Assembly (NCBI RefSeq): GCF_050908845.1
Contig: NZ_CP194171.1
Coordinates: forward strand, 1,488,001 to 1,552,000
Origin: Marinobacterium_D sp050908845
Lineage (GTDB): Bacteria > Pseudomonadota > Gammaproteobacteria > Pseudomonadales > Balneatricaceae
Length of the DNA: 64,000 nt
Direction: 5' to 3'
In this document: piece by piece, positions 1 through 9,043 of the stretch
Layout: every line of letters begins with the position of its first letter
Numbering within the stretch: position 1 is the stretch's first letter
Translations under genes and position numbers: made by a program
Notes under the pieces: generated by a model
What the model was told of the DNA's origin: nothing
Database searches by the model: none
The model's input: the letters and a program-made list of their open reading frames with translations, nothing else

Positions 1-278
1 AGACTGTCGACCTCCTTGGCTGCGGTCACCAGAATCACGTCGGTAGGGCTGGCGGACGCGCGGATCTCGCGCAGCAGGTCCAGGCCGCTACCATCGGGAA
101 ACTGGATATCCAGCAGCACCAGGTTGGGCTGGAATACCTCGATAAGCTCCCGGGCATCCCGCGTGGTATGTGCGATACCGCGGACCTCGAAGCCGGGCAC
201 GCGCTCGACGAAGCGGCGCTGGATCTCGGCGATCTGAGGATCATCCTCGGCGATAACGATACCCACAGGTGTGCTCAT
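1..278 (-). CDS. Response regulator, CitB/DcuR type, N-terminal part (runs off the left edge)
   Basis: Only the first 92 codons are in the window, covering most of a receiver domain. The start has an acidic pair (AEDD, residues about 10-13), the phospho-acceptor Asp lies in LVLLDIQFPDGSG, and the conserved Thr is in ILVTAA. The ATG overlaps the stop of the upstream sensor kinase by one base, so the two are translationally coupled. CitB/DcuR-type regulators usually carry a C-terminal helix-turn-helix and control uptake or metabolism of citrate or C4-dicarboxylates. The output domain lies outside the window, so the target genes cannot be named. Confidence 0.85.
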   Translation of the reverse strand, partial: MSTPVGIVIAEDDPQIAEIQRRFVERVPGFEVRGIAHTTRDARELIEVFQPNLVLLDIQFPDGSGLDLLREIRASASPTDVILVTAAKEVDS

Positions 279-1861
279 CAATGTGTCTCCTTGGGAAGGT
301 AAAGAGTGAAGCGTGCGCCTTTGCCGGCGAGATTTTCAACCACCACCTCGCCGCCCAGGTCGCTGACAATCTCTTTGACCAGGTGCAGGCCGATGCCGCG
401 ACCTTCTGCCTTGCTGCTGAAGCCGCGCTCGAAAACGCGGGCGAAGTCGTCATCTTCTATTCCCGGTCCCTGGTCTTCGACCTCGATAATGATGTCCTGG
501 CCGATGTCGGTCATGGAGAGACTGATGCGCCGGTTGCCCTCGGAGAGGGTGGCGTCAAAGGCGTTATCCAGCAGATTGCCGATCAGCGTGACCATCCGTT
601 CGGTGGAAATTGCCGCCGGCAGGGGGCCCAGGTGGCTGTCCTCGTCGATATCGAGGTGCAGCCCCAGCTCATGGGCGCGGTTGAACTTGCCCAGCAGGCA
701 GCCGGAGACCACCGGGTCATCCACCGAATCCACCAGCCAGCGCAGCATCGCCTGGTGATCCCGGGTCTCCTGGCCGATCAGCTCCAGCGCCTCGTCGCTC
801 TTGTCGAGCTGAATCAGACCGGCGATGGTGTGCAGCTTGTTGGCGTATTCGTGGGCCTGGCTGCGCAGGGAATCCGCATACTGGCGGATACGGGTGAGAC
901 GCCGGCTGACCATGGTGAGTTCGTCACGCTCGCGGAAACTGGCGACCACGCCGCTGATCTTGCCGTGAACACGGATCGGAATCCGGTTGATCACCAGGTG
1001 GCGGCCATCGACCACCATCTCCTTGTCGAATTCCGGCTCGCCGCTTTCGAGCAGGGCGGGCATCCGGCTCTCGGGCAGGACTTCGCGGATATGGCGTCCT
1101 GTAAGCGGCTCGCTGCCCAGGTCCAATGTATCGATGGCGGCGCGGTTGAAGGTGGTGATCAGGCCCTGCCGGTTGATAGCGATGATGCCTTCGCGAACCG
1201 ATTCCAGGGTGGCGTTGCGCTCCTCGAAAAGTGTGGCGATCTCATGAGGTTCCAGGTCGAAGATGGCGGCGCGGAAACGGCGCCCGATCCAGCTGGCGAT
1301 CAGCACCGACAGCACCAGCAGGACCAGGGTGACGATGATCACGATACGCTGGTAGGTCAGTACCGTGTTGTCGATCTCATTGGTCAGGTAGCCCACCGAA
1401 ACCACGCCTACCACTTCGCCGATATCGTTGAACACCGGTGCCTTGCCGCGGATCGACGGCCCCAGGCTGCCGGTAGCTGCCGATATGATGGTGCGTCCCT
1501 CCTTGAGCACGGCGTAGTTATCGCCGCCGACCATCGGTTTGCCGATGCGGTCGGGAACGGGGTGGGAGAGGCGGATACCGTCGATATTGCCGATGGAGAT
1601 AAAGCTGGCGTCGGTGGCATCGCGCAATTCGGAGGCGATACGGTTGGTGGTGTCGGCGTCGTTGGCTGCCACGGCGCGGCGGATCGATGGGGTCTGCGCG
1701 ATCATTGAAGCGAGCTGAACCGCCCGCTGCGCGATCTGTTCCTCAAGGGAGTCGCCGAGATGACGCAGGGCGAAACCACCCAGGACAACGGACTGCACCA
1801 GTACCAGCAGGCACAGAACAATCATTAAACGGGTGCTGATACGTAAACGGATGTGTGGCAT
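278..1861 (-). CDS. Sensor histidine kinase, CitA/DcuS family
   Basis: A 527-residue inner-membrane sensor kinase. Two membrane segments (about residues 12-32 and 170-193) bracket a periplasmic domain of the size of a CitA/DcuS sensor. A cytoplasmic PAS-like region follows. The phosphorylated His lies in the family-typical H-box AHEYANKLHTIAGLIQL. The ATPase domain shows an N-box (GNLLDNAFDATL), a G1 box (EDQGPGI) and a G2 box (GRGIGLHLV). Family members sense citrate, fumarate or other small carboxylates. The ligand here is not known. It is followed with a one-base overlap by its response regulator. The gene is divergent from thrS and unlikely to be functionally tied to it. Confidence 0.9.
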   Translation of the reverse strand: MPHIRLRISTRLMIVLCLLVLVQSVVLGGFALRHLGDSLEEQIAQRAVQLASMIAQTPSIRRAVAANDADTTNRIASELRDATDASFISIGNIDGIRLSHPVPDRIGKPMVGGDNYAVLKEGRTIISAATGSLGPSIRGKAPVFNDIGEVVGVVSVGYLTNEIDNTVLTYQRIVIIVTLVLLVLSVLIASWIGRRFRAAIFDLEPHEIATLFEERNATLESVREGIIAINRQGLITTFNRAAIDTLDLGSEPLTGRHIREVLPESRMPALLESGEPEFDKEMVVDGRHLVINRIPIRVHGKISGVVASFRERDELTMVSRRLTRIRQYADSLRSQAHEYANKLHTIAGLIQLDKSDEALELIGQETRDHQAMLRWLVDSVDDPVVSGCLLGKFNRAHELGLHLDIDEDSHLGPLPAAISTERMVTLIGNLLDNAFDATLSEGNRRISLSMTDIGQDIIIEVEDQGPGIEDDDFARVFERGFSSKAEGRGIGLHLVKEIVSDLGGEVVVENLAGKGARFTLYLPKETH

Positions 1862-2050
1862 GGAATTGTTATATATCGGGCCTGTTTTGACCCTAAAGTG
1901 TACGCCTAAGCTACTGATTTGTCCGTATGGGTGGTGGCACTGGAGCGGGAACGTTATACTCTCGCGTCTTGCTCAGGGTCGTCCGTCGATTGTCGGCCAA
2001 CACTCTTATGTGGCCTGTCGTAGGGGCCACCACTAAGCATAGGATTTACC

Positions 2051-3967
2051 ATGCCTGTTATTACCCTTCCCGATGCGAGTATTCGCGAATTCGATCACCC
2101 CGTCAGCGTATTCGATGTGGCCGCCGATATCGGTACCGGCCTGGCCAAGGCAGCTCTTGCCGGCAAAGTCGATGGCACGCTGGTGGATACCAGTTACGTC
2201 ATTGAAAACGATGCCGAGCTGGCGATCGTCACGGCACGCGATGAGGAAGGCCTCGAAGTTATTCGTCACTCCTGCGCCCACCTGATGGCCATGGCTGTTC
2301 AGGAACTGTTCCCCGGCGCCCAGGTAACGATCGGCCCGGTGATCGACAACGGCTTCTATTACGACTTCTCTTATGAGCGTCCCTTCACCCAGGAAGATCT
2401 CGAGAAGATCGAGAAGCGGATGACCGAGCTGTCGAAGCAGAACCTGGAGGTATCCCGCTCCATCATGAACCGTGACGAAGCGGTGGCGATGTTCGAGCAG
2501 ATGGGCGAGAAGTACAAGGTCGAAATCATCCAGGACATCCCGGGTGAAGAGCCTCTCTCCTTTTACAAGCAGGGCGACTTTATCGACCTCTGCCGTGGTC
2601 CGCACGTGCCGGCTACCGGTCACATCAAAGCGTTCAAGCTGATGAAGGTTGCCGGTGCTTACTGGCGCGGTGATGCCAAGAACGAGATGCTGCAGCGCAT
2701 CTACGGTACCGCCTGGGGCGACAAAAAAGCGCTCAAGGCATACCTGCACCGTCTGGAAGAAGCAGAGAAGCGTGACCACCGTAAACTGGCCAAGCAGCTG
2801 AACCTGTTCCACCTGCAGGAAGAAGCGCCGGGCATGGTGTTCTGGCATCCGCACGGCTGGACTCTGTACCAGCAGATTGAACAGTACATGCGTGCCAAGC
2901 AACGCAAGCACGGCTATCAGGAGATCAAGACACCGCAGGTTGTCGAGCGCACGCTGTGGGAAAAGTCCGGTCACTGGGACAAGTTCCAGGAGCAGATGTT
3001 TACCACGCACTCCGAGAGCCGCGACTTCGCCATCAAACCGATGAACTGCCCCTGCCACATCCAGGTGTTCAACCAGGGCCTGCGTTCTTACCGTGAAATG
3101 CCGCTGCGTCTGGCGGAGTTCGGCTCCTGCCACCGTAACGAGCCCTCCGGTGCGCTGCACGGCATCATGCGTGTGCGCGGCTTCGTTCAGGACGATGCGC
3201 ACATCTTCTGTGGCGAAGACTCGATTCAGTCGGAAGTTGCGTCTTTTATCGACTTCCTGCACGAGGTGTACGCAGACTTCGGCTTCAGCGACATCCTTTA
3301 CAAGCTCTCCACCCGTCCGGAGCAACGCGTCGGTTCCGACGAGGTCTGGGACAAGGCCGAGAAGGCGCTGGCCGATGCGCTGGACGCCGCTGAGCTGGAC
3401 TGGGAAGAACTGCCGGGCGAAGGTGCGTTCTACGGGCCGAAGATTGAATTCTCCCTGCGTGACTGCCTCGGCCGTGTCTGGCAGTGCGGTACCATCCAGG
3501 TGGACTTCTCTATGCCGGGCCGCCTGAATGCGCAGTTCGTCAATGAGCAGGGCGATCGCGAAACACCGGTGATGCTGCACCGTGCAATCCTCGGTTCCTT
3601 CGAGCGTTTCATCGGTATCCTGATCGAGCATTACGCCGGTGCACTGCCGACCTGGCTGGCGCCGGTGCAGGTTGCGGTGATGAATATTACCGATAAACAG
3701 GCGCCGTTTGTTAATGAAGTGACCGAAAGACTTGAAAATCAGGGTTATCGTGCCGTTGCGGACTTGAGAAACGAGAAGATCGGCTTTAAAATCCGCGAGC
3801 GTACTTTACAGAAAGTGCCCTACCTGCTCGTCATAGGTGACAAAGAGGTGGAGAACGGATCCGTTGCAGTGCGTACGCGCTCCGGTGAAGATCTTGGCAC
3901 TATGTCCGTCGATGCCCTCATTGAGATGCTGAATGTGGAAGTCTCCCTTAAAGGGCGTCAGGAATAA
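2051..3967 (+). CDS. thrS: Threonine--tRNA ligase
   Basis: Charges tRNA-Thr with threonine in the cytoplasm. The protein has 638 residues, the usual length, with an N-terminal TGS domain (MPVITLPDAS onward), an editing domain with the HSCAHLMAMAV zinc-site helix, a class II catalytic core (motif 2 around FGSCHRNEPSGALHG, zinc ligand in PMNCPCHIQVF) and a C-terminal anticodon-binding domain ending SLKGRQE. It heads the conserved thrS-infC-rpmI-rplT operon. Its stop codon is in the same frame as infC, which begins about 20 bases later. About 190 bases of leader separate it from the divergent kinase gene. Confidence 0.98.
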   Translation: MPVITLPDASIREFDHPVSVFDVAADIGTGLAKAALAGKVDGTLVDTSYVIENDAELAIVTARDEEGLEVIRHSCAHLMAMAVQELFPGAQVTIGPVIDNGFYYDFSYERPFTQEDLEKIEKRMTELSKQNLEVSRSIMNRDEAVAMFEQMGEKYKVEIIQDIPGEEPLSFYKQGDFIDLCRGPHVPATGHIKAFKLMKVAGAYWRGDAKNEMLQRIYGTAWGDKKALKAYLHRLEEAEKRDHRKLAKQLNLFHLQEEAPGMVFWHPHGWTLYQQIEQYMRAKQRKHGYQEIKTPQVVERTLWEKSGHWDKFQEQMFTTHSESRDFAIKPMNCPCHIQVFNQGLRSYREMPLRLAEFGSCHRNEPSGALHGIMRVRGFVQDDAHIFCGEDSIQSEVASFIDFLHEVYADFGFSDILYKLSTRPEQRVGSDEVWDKAEKALADALDAAELDWEELPGEGAFYGPKIEFSLRDCLGRVWQCGTIQVDFSMPGRLNAQFVNEQGDRETPVMLHRAILGSFERFIGILIEHYAGALPTWLAPVQVAVMNITDKQAPFVNEVTERLENQGYRAVADLRNEKIGFKIRERTLQKVPYLLVIGDKEVENGSVAVRTRSGEDLGTMSVDALIEMLNVEVSLKGRQE

Positions 3968-3975
3968 AATTCGTC

Positions 3976-3991
3976 AGGAGATATAGCTATC
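3976..3991 (+). promoter_or_regulatory. Ribosome-binding site and non-canonical start of infC
   Basis: AGGAG at 3976-3980 is followed after eight bases by ATC at 3989-3991. The site lies directly behind the thrS stop. The rare start codon is the likely point of IF-3 autogenous control, as known for infC with AUU in other bacteria. Confidence 0.7.
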
Positions 3992-4531
3992 AGGCGTGAT
4001 AACAGGCGCGGCGGTCGACAGAACCTGCCGCCAATCAACGATAACATTCGTGCTCGTGAAGTCCGTCTCATTGGAGCGGATGGTAACCAGGTTGGTGTCG
4101 TTTCGATTAATGAGGCTCTTGAGCATGCTCAGGAGGCCGAGCTTGACCTTGTACAGATCTCTGATTCTGATCCCATCGTCTGCAAGATCATGGACTATGG
4201 TAAGCATCAGTATGAGCTGAAGAAGAAAGCAAATGAGGCTAAGAAGAAGCAGTCTCAGATGCAGGTCAAGGAAGTGAAATTCCGTCCCGGTACGGAAGAA
4301 GGGGATTATCAGGTAAAACTGCGCAACCTGATACGTTTCCTTGAAGCCGGGGACAAGGCCAAGGTGACATTGCGTTTCCGTGGTCGTGAGATGGCCCATC
4401 AGGAGCTGGGTATGCAGTTGCTGCGACGCGTCGAGGCAGACCTCGTCGAGTTGGAGCTCGGTACTGTAGAACAGCAGCCGAAGATGGAAGGTCGCCAGAT
4501 GGTGATGGTCGTCGCCCCGAAGAAGAAATAG
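3989..4531 (+). CDS. infC: Translation initiation factor IF-3, with a rare AUC start codon
   Basis: IF-3 checks start codon and initiator tRNA on the 30S subunit and keeps subunits apart. The reading frame has no ATG, GTG or TTG at the expected N-terminus. The first in-frame ATG (position 4190) would remove the N-terminal domain. Homology reaches back through NLPPINDNIRAREVRLIG, and upstream of that the only codon with a good Shine-Dalgarno spacing is ATC at 3989, eight bases after AGGAG (3976-3980). This gives 180 residues, as expected for the family. infC is known for AUU starts and related codons, through which IF-3 represses its own synthesis. AUC fits that scheme. ATA at 3983 is an alternative but is too close to the ribosome-binding site. 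Confidence 0.92.
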   Translation: MRRDNRRGGRQNLPPINDNIRAREVRLIGADGNQVGVVSINEALEHAQEAELDLVQISDSDPIVCKIMDYGKHQYELKKKANEAKKKQSQMQVKEVKFRPGTEEGDYQVKLRNLIRFLEAGDKAKVTLRFRGREMAHQELGMQLLRRVEADLVELELGTVEQQPKMEGRQMVMVVAPKKK

Positions 4532-4636
4532 TCAGCGTTTCTACGAGACCCGCGCTGTTTCTCTATAGCAGAGAGACTGTGTGGGTTTTGTCGATTCAGG
4601 CTGGCGTATTACAAACGAATGCGTGGAGATTGAGTA

Positions 4637-4831
4637 ATGCCTAAGATTAAATCTGTCCGCGGTGCGGCAAAACGTTTCAAGAAAACTGCTAATGGCGTCA
4701 AGCACAAGCAGGCCTTCAAAAGCCACATTCTGACCAAGAAAAGCACCAAGCGTAAGCGTCAGCTGCGCCCGATGCTGCAGGTTCATGATGCTGACCAGGC
4801 TCTGGTCAAGCGCATGCTGCCGTATCTGTAA
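4637..4831 (+). CDS. rpmI: 50S ribosomal protein L35
   Basis: A 64-residue, strongly basic protein beginning MPKIKSVRGAAKRFKKTANG, typical for L35 of the large ribosomal subunit. It lies 105 bases after infC and 40 bases before rplT, the standard order of the IF3-L35-L20 operon. In many bacteria L20 represses translation of this operon by binding the leader of rpmI. Such a structure was not worked out here. GGAG precedes the start codon. Confidence 0.97.
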   Translation: MPKIKSVRGAAKRFKKTANGVKHKQAFKSHILTKKSTKRKRQLRPMLQVHDADQALVKRMLPYL

Positions 4832-4871
4832 GCTTTTTGTCTGAATCAACTTTTAATTAGAAGGAAATACC

Positions 4872-5228
4872 ATGGCTCGTGTAAAACGTGGTGTTGTGGC
4901 TCGTGCTCGTCATAAGAAAGTCCTGAAACAGGCAAAAGGTTACTACGGCGCTCGCAGCCGTGTATTCCGCGTTGCCAAGCAGGCGGTCATCAAAGCTGGT
5001 CAGTATGCTTACCGTGACCGTCGTCAGCGTAAGCGTCAGTTCCGCGCTCTGTGGATCGCACGTATCAACGCTGCTGCCCGTATCAACGGTCTGTCCTACA
5101 GCCGCTTCATCGCTGGTCTGAAAAAGGCCAACATCGAAATCGACCGTAAGGTTCTGGCTGACCTGGCTGTTCACCAGCAGGCTGCCTTTGCTGCGGTTGT
5201 CGAAAAAGCGAAAGCTGCCCTGGCCTAA
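4872..5228 (+). CDS. rplT: 50S ribosomal protein L20
   Basis: A 118-residue basic protein with the L20 signature (MARVKRGVVARARHKKVLKQ, then YYGARSRVFRVAKQAVIKAG). L20 is needed for early assembly of the 50S subunit and commonly represses its own operon. It is preceded by a good ribosome-binding site (AAGGAAATACC before ATG) and followed by an intrinsic terminator-like hairpin before pheS. Confidence 0.98.
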   Translation: MARVKRGVVARARHKKVLKQAKGYYGARSRVFRVAKQAVIKAGQYAYRDRRQRKRQFRALWIARINAAARINGLSYSRFIAGLKKANIEIDRKVLADLAVHQQAAFAAVVEKAKAALA

Positions 5229-5266
5229 GGCGTCACCCGCCTGATGGTAGGTAATTGATCGAATCG

Positions 5267-5303
5267 AATAGGGGAAGGGTGCAAGCTCTTCCCCTATTTT
5301 TGT
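5267..5303 (+). terminator. Intrinsic terminator or attenuator between rplT and pheS
   Basis: A perfect 11-bp stem (5267-5277 with 5288-5298, sequence AATAGGGGAAG and its complement), a ten-base loop and a U-rich tail running to 5303. It ends just before the pheS ribosome-binding site. It either ends the ribosomal-protein operon or attenuates read-through into pheST. Confidence 0.85.
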
Positions 5304-5315
5304 TTGGAGCCGGAC

Positions 5316-6299
5316 ATGGAAAATCTTCACGCCCTCCTGGCGGATGGCAAACAGGCGGTCGCTCAGGCCGACGATGTAAAGACGCTGGACGACGTGCGCG
5401 TTCAGTACCTGGGTAAGAAAGGTCATCTTACCCAGTTGCTGAAAGGGCTGGGCAAACTCTCAGCCGAAGAACGCCCTGCAGCGGGTGCGAAAATCAATGA
5501 AGCCAAGGAAGAGCTGGCGAAAGAGCTGAGTTCCCGCAAGGAACAGCTCGAGCGTGCCGCTCTTGAGCAGAAGCTGGCAGCGGAAACCATCGACGTTACC
5601 CTGCCGGGACGTGGTCAGCAGCTGGGTGGTTTGCACCCAGTCACCAAGACCATGGAGCGTATCGAATCTTTCTTCGGCAGCATCGGTTACACCGTTGAAG
5701 AAGGTCCGGAGATCGAAGACGACTACCACAACTTCGAAGCGCTCAATATTCCGTCGCATCACCCGGCACGTGCCATGCACGATACCTTCTACTTCGACAC
5801 CCACACACTGCTGCGTACCCATACGTCGCCGGTGCAGGTGCGTACCATGGAAGCGCAGCAGCCGCCGATCCGCATCATCTGCCCGGGCCGTGTATACCGC
5901 TGTGACTACGATCAGACCCACTCACCGATGTTTCACCAGGTGGAAGGTCTGTTGATCGACAAAAACATCAGCTTCGCCGATCTCAAGGGTACGCTGGAGC
6001 AGTTCCTGCGCGCCTTCTTCGAAGAAGATGTGAAAGTTCGTTTCCGTCCCTCCTATTTCCCGTTTACCGAGCCCTCCATCGAGGTTGATATCGACCGTGG
6101 CGATGGCAAGTGGCTGGAAGTGCTGGGTTGCGGCATGGTGCACCCGAAAGTGCTGGAGATGTCCGGTATCGATCCCGACGAGTACAGCGGTTTTGCCTTT
6201 GGTATGGGCGTTGAGCGTTTTGCCATGCTCCGTTACGGCGTTGATGACCTGCGCCTGTTCTTCGAAAACGATCTGCGCTTCCTCGGCCAGTTCCGTTGA
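5316..6299 (+). CDS. pheS: Phenylalanine--tRNA ligase alpha subunit
   Basis: Catalytic alpha subunit of the (alpha-beta)2 synthetase, 327 residues. An N-terminal coiled-coil region is followed by class II motifs (HPVTKTMERIESFFGSIGY, then the active-site region FHQVEGLLID, and GFAFGMGVERFAMLRYG for motif 3). ATG at 5316 is chosen because it follows GGAG with normal spacing. A TTG four codons upstream (5304) overlaps the terminator tail and is unlikely. pheT follows after 39 bases. Confidence 0.97.
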   Translation: MENLHALLADGKQAVAQADDVKTLDDVRVQYLGKKGHLTQLLKGLGKLSAEERPAAGAKINEAKEELAKELSSRKEQLERAALEQKLAAETIDVTLPGRGQQLGGLHPVTKTMERIESFFGSIGYTVEEGPEIEDDYHNFEALNIPSHHPARAMHDTFYFDTHTLLRTHTSPVQVRTMEAQQPPIRIICPGRVYRCDYDQTHSPMFHQVEGLLIDKNISFADLKGTLEQFLRAFFEEDVKVRFRPSYFPFTEPSIEVDIDRGDGKWLEVLGCGMVHPKVLEMSGIDPDEYSGFAFGMGVERFAMLRYGVDDLRLFFENDLRFLGQFR

Positions 6300-6338
6300 T
6301 CGACCCAACCCAGAATTCAGAGATTTCAGGACAGCAGC

Positions 6339-8717
6339 ATGAAATTCAGTGAACACTGGTTGCGCGAACTGGTGCAGCCCGAAATTGATACCCAGACACT
6401 GGTCGATCAGCTCAGCCTGTCGGGACTGGAAGTCGACGAAGTCGAGCCGGTGGCCGGTCAGTTCAGCGGTGTGGTAATTGGCGAGATTATCAGCGCCGAG
6501 CAGCATCCCAATGCCGACAAACTGCGCGTTTGCCAGGTATCTGATGGCAGCGAAGAGTTCCAGGTTGTCTGCGGCGCGCCCAATGCCCGTGCCGGCATCC
6601 GCGTGCCTTTTGCCAAGGTAGGCGCTGTCCTGCCGGGCGATTTCAAGATCAAGAAAGCCAAACTGCGTCAGGTTGAGTCCTTCGGCATGCTCTGCGCCGA
6701 AGATGAGCTGGGTCTGTCGGACGATCACGGCGGCCTGATGGAGCTGGCGGCGGATGCGCCGGTCGGCACCGATATCCGCGAATACCTGAAGCTTGATGAC
6801 CAGATCATCGATGTAGACCTGACCCCGAACCGTGGCGACTGTCTGAGCCTGGCGGGTATGGCGCGCGAAGTGGGCGTGCTCAACAAGGCTCCGGTCACCG
6901 ATATCGACTGTTCTGCGGTTGCTCCGCAGATCGACGATCAGGTCGAAGCAACCCTGGTTGCTGCCAACGGTTGCCCGCGCTATCTGGCGCGTGTGATCCG
7001 CAACATCAACCCTGGCGTTGAAACTCCGCTGTGGATGCAGGAAAAACTGCGCCGCTCCGGTATCCGCTCCATCGACCCGGTAGTCGATGTCACCAACTAC
7101 GTGCTGATCGAGCTCGGTCAGCCGATGCACGCCTTTGACCTGGCTAAGCTCGATGGCGGCATCCAGGTACGCATGGCAGAGCAGGATGAGCAGCTTACGC
7201 TGCTGGACGGCCAGGAGATCAAACTCAACAGCGATACGCTGGTGATTGCCGACCAGTCCAAGGCGGTTGCCATGGCGGGCATCATGGGCGGCGAGCCTAC
7301 CTCTGTGACCGGAGAGACCCGCGATATCCTGCTGGAAAGCGCCTTCTTCGCACCGCTGGCGATTGCTGGCCGTGCCCGTAGCTACGGTCTGCACACCGAC
7401 TCCTCCCATCGCTTTGAGCGTGGCGTGGACTGGCAGCAGCAGCGTCGCGCCATGGAGCGTGCCACCGCATTGCTGGTCGACATCGTCGGCGGTGAAGCCG
7501 GTCCGGTAACCGAAGCGGTGTCCGAAGCAGACCTGCCGGAAGTGGCTCAGGTGACTCTGCGTCATGACCGTGTCACCTCGATGCTGGCACTGGAGATCCC
7601 GGCGGAAGAGATCGTTGAGATCCTGACCCGCCTGGGCCTGTCGCTGGAAGTCAGCGGCGAGCGTCAGTGGCAGGTGAGCGTACCGAGCTACCGTTTCGAC
7701 ATCAGCCTGGAAGTGGATCTGATCGAAGAGATCGCCCGTGTCTACGGCTACAACAACCTGCCGTCGCGTACACCGCTGGCAGAGCTGCCGATCGCACCTC
7801 AGTCCGAAGCACAGGTGCTGCAGGGCCGTATCCGCAGCCACCTGATCAGCCTGGGCTACCAGGAAGCGATCACCTACAGCTTCATCGAGAAAGGCCTGTC
7901 CGCCCAGTTCGATGACCAGCATGAGCCGATGGCGCTGGCTAACCCGATCTCTGCCGAAATGGCCGTGATGCGCACCACGCTCTGGCCGGGTCTGGCCAAG
8001 GCGCTGCAGTACAACCAGCACCGTCAGCAGCCGCGCGTGCGTCTGTTCGAGATCGGTCAGCGCTTTGTGCCTGAAGAAGATGGTCTCAAGCAGCAGAACG
8101 TAGTTGCCGGTATTATCTGTGGCTCCCGTCAGCCGGAAGGCTGGAACGGCGGTAGCGACAAGGTCGATTTCTTCGATCTGAAAGGCGATGTGGAAACCCT
8201 GCTTGGACTGGGTAGCTGTGCCGATCAGTTCAGTTTTGTCGCCGAGTCCAATGTCGCCCTGCACCCGGGTCAGAGCGCTGCGATTCAGCGTGGTGGCAAG
8301 ACCGTGGGTCGTATCGGTGCGCTGCACCCGAGCCTGCAGAAATCACTGGACCTGACCGGTCCCGTGTTCCTGTTTGAAATCGAGCTGGATGCCGTGATCG
8401 AAGGACAGGTTTCCCGCTTCAGCGAACTGTCCAAATTTCCGGAATCGCGCCGCGATCTGGCGGTGCTGGTTAGTGCCGAAACCCGCTTTGCAGAGCTGCG
8501 TGAAGTGGCTGTTGCAGAGGCCGGAGAGCACCTGAAGCAAGTGACGCTATTTGACGTCTATCAGGGCCAAGGTATTGAACCGGGACGAAAAAGTCTGGCC
8601 CTGGGCTTGACCTGGCAGCATCCATCACGCACTCTTACTGATGAAGAAATAAACAGCGCAGTGAGTGCTGTGGTTGCCGCTCTGGGCGAAAAGCTGGGAG
8701 CGACTTTAAGAGATTAA
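6339..8717 (+). CDS. pheT: Phenylalanine--tRNA ligase beta subunit
   Basis: Beta subunit, 792 residues, a full-length bacterial PheT. It begins MKFSEHWLRELVQP. An OB-fold tRNA-binding domain (around SAEQHPNADKLRVCQV) is followed by B3/B4 editing domains, a B5 domain, the catalytic-like core and a C-terminal anticodon-binding domain ending SAVSAVVAALGEKLGATLRD. It carries editing activity against mischarged tyrosine. It lies between pheS and ihfA, the usual order in gammaproteobacteria. Confidence 0.98.
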   Translation: MKFSEHWLRELVQPEIDTQTLVDQLSLSGLEVDEVEPVAGQFSGVVIGEIISAEQHPNADKLRVCQVSDGSEEFQVVCGAPNARAGIRVPFAKVGAVLPGDFKIKKAKLRQVESFGMLCAEDELGLSDDHGGLMELAADAPVGTDIREYLKLDDQIIDVDLTPNRGDCLSLAGMAREVGVLNKAPVTDIDCSAVAPQIDDQVEATLVAANGCPRYLARVIRNINPGVETPLWMQEKLRRSGIRSIDPVVDVTNYVLIELGQPMHAFDLAKLDGGIQVRMAEQDEQLTLLDGQEIKLNSDTLVIADQSKAVAMAGIMGGEPTSVTGETRDILLESAFFAPLAIAGRARSYGLHTDSSHRFERGVDWQQQRRAMERATALLVDIVGGEAGPVTEAVSEADLPEVAQVTLRHDRVTSMLALEIPAEEIVEILTRLGLSLEVSGERQWQVSVPSYRFDISLEVDLIEEIARVYGYNNLPSRTPLAELPIAPQSEAQVLQGRIRSHLISLGYQEAITYSFIEKGLSAQFDDQHEPMALANPISAEMAVMRTTLWPGLAKALQYNQHRQQPRVRLFEIGQRFVPEEDGLKQQNVVAGIICGSRQPEGWNGGSDKVDFFDLKGDVETLLGLGSCADQFSFVAESNVALHPGQSAAIQRGGKTVGRIGALHPSLQKSLDLTGPVFLFEIELDAVIEGQVSRFSELSKFPESRRDLAVLVSAETRFAELREVAVAEAGEHLKQVTLFDVYQGQGIEPGRKSLALGLTWQHPSRTLTDEEINSAVSAVVAALGEKLGATLRD

Positions 8718-8731
8718 GACAGGGTGGTGTC

Positions 8732-9043
8732 ATGAGCTCTTTGACGAAAGCGGATATGGCAGAGCGCCTTTTTGAAGAACTGGGCCTCAATAAACGTGAA
8801 GCTAAAGATATGGTTGAATCCTTCTTTGAAGAGATTCGGTCGAGTCTGGCGTCAAATGAGCATGTGAAACTTTCGGGCTTCGGCAACTTCGACCTGCGCG
8901 ACAAGCGTCAGCGTCCGGGCCGAAACCCGAAAACCGGAGAGGAGGTCCCGATCTCGGCACGCCGGGTCGTGACCTTCCGTCCGGGCCAGAAACTGAAGGA
9001 ACGTGTAGAAGCCTATGCCGGACAGCAATCCAACTCAGACTGA
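8732..9043 (+). CDS. ihfA: Integration host factor alpha subunit
   Basis: A 103-residue DNA-bending protein of the HU/IHF family. It begins with the usual IHF-alpha start (MSSLTKADMAERLFEELGLN) and carries the signature GFGNFDLRDKRQRPGRNPKTGE with the minor-groove-inserting proline. IHF sharply bends DNA for transcription, replication and recombination. It starts 14 bases after pheT and overlaps the following MerR-type gene by 29 bases. Confidence 0.97.
   Translation: MSSLTKADMAERLFEELGLNKREAKDMVESFFEEIRSSLASNEHVKLSGFGNFDLRDKRQRPGRNPKTGEEVPISARRVVTFRPGQKLKERVEAYAGQQSNSD

Noticed and set aside
269..1708. Long open frame opposite the sensor kinase
   Set aside because: It lies antisense to a well-supported kinase and has no family features; open antisense frames are common in GC-rich genes.
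2033..3631. 532-codon open frame opposite thrS
   Set aside because: Shadow of thrS without recognisable protein features.
5922..8327. 801-codon open frame opposite pheS and pheT
   Set aside because: Shadow of pheS/pheT codon use; the coding evidence for the plus strand is overwhelming.
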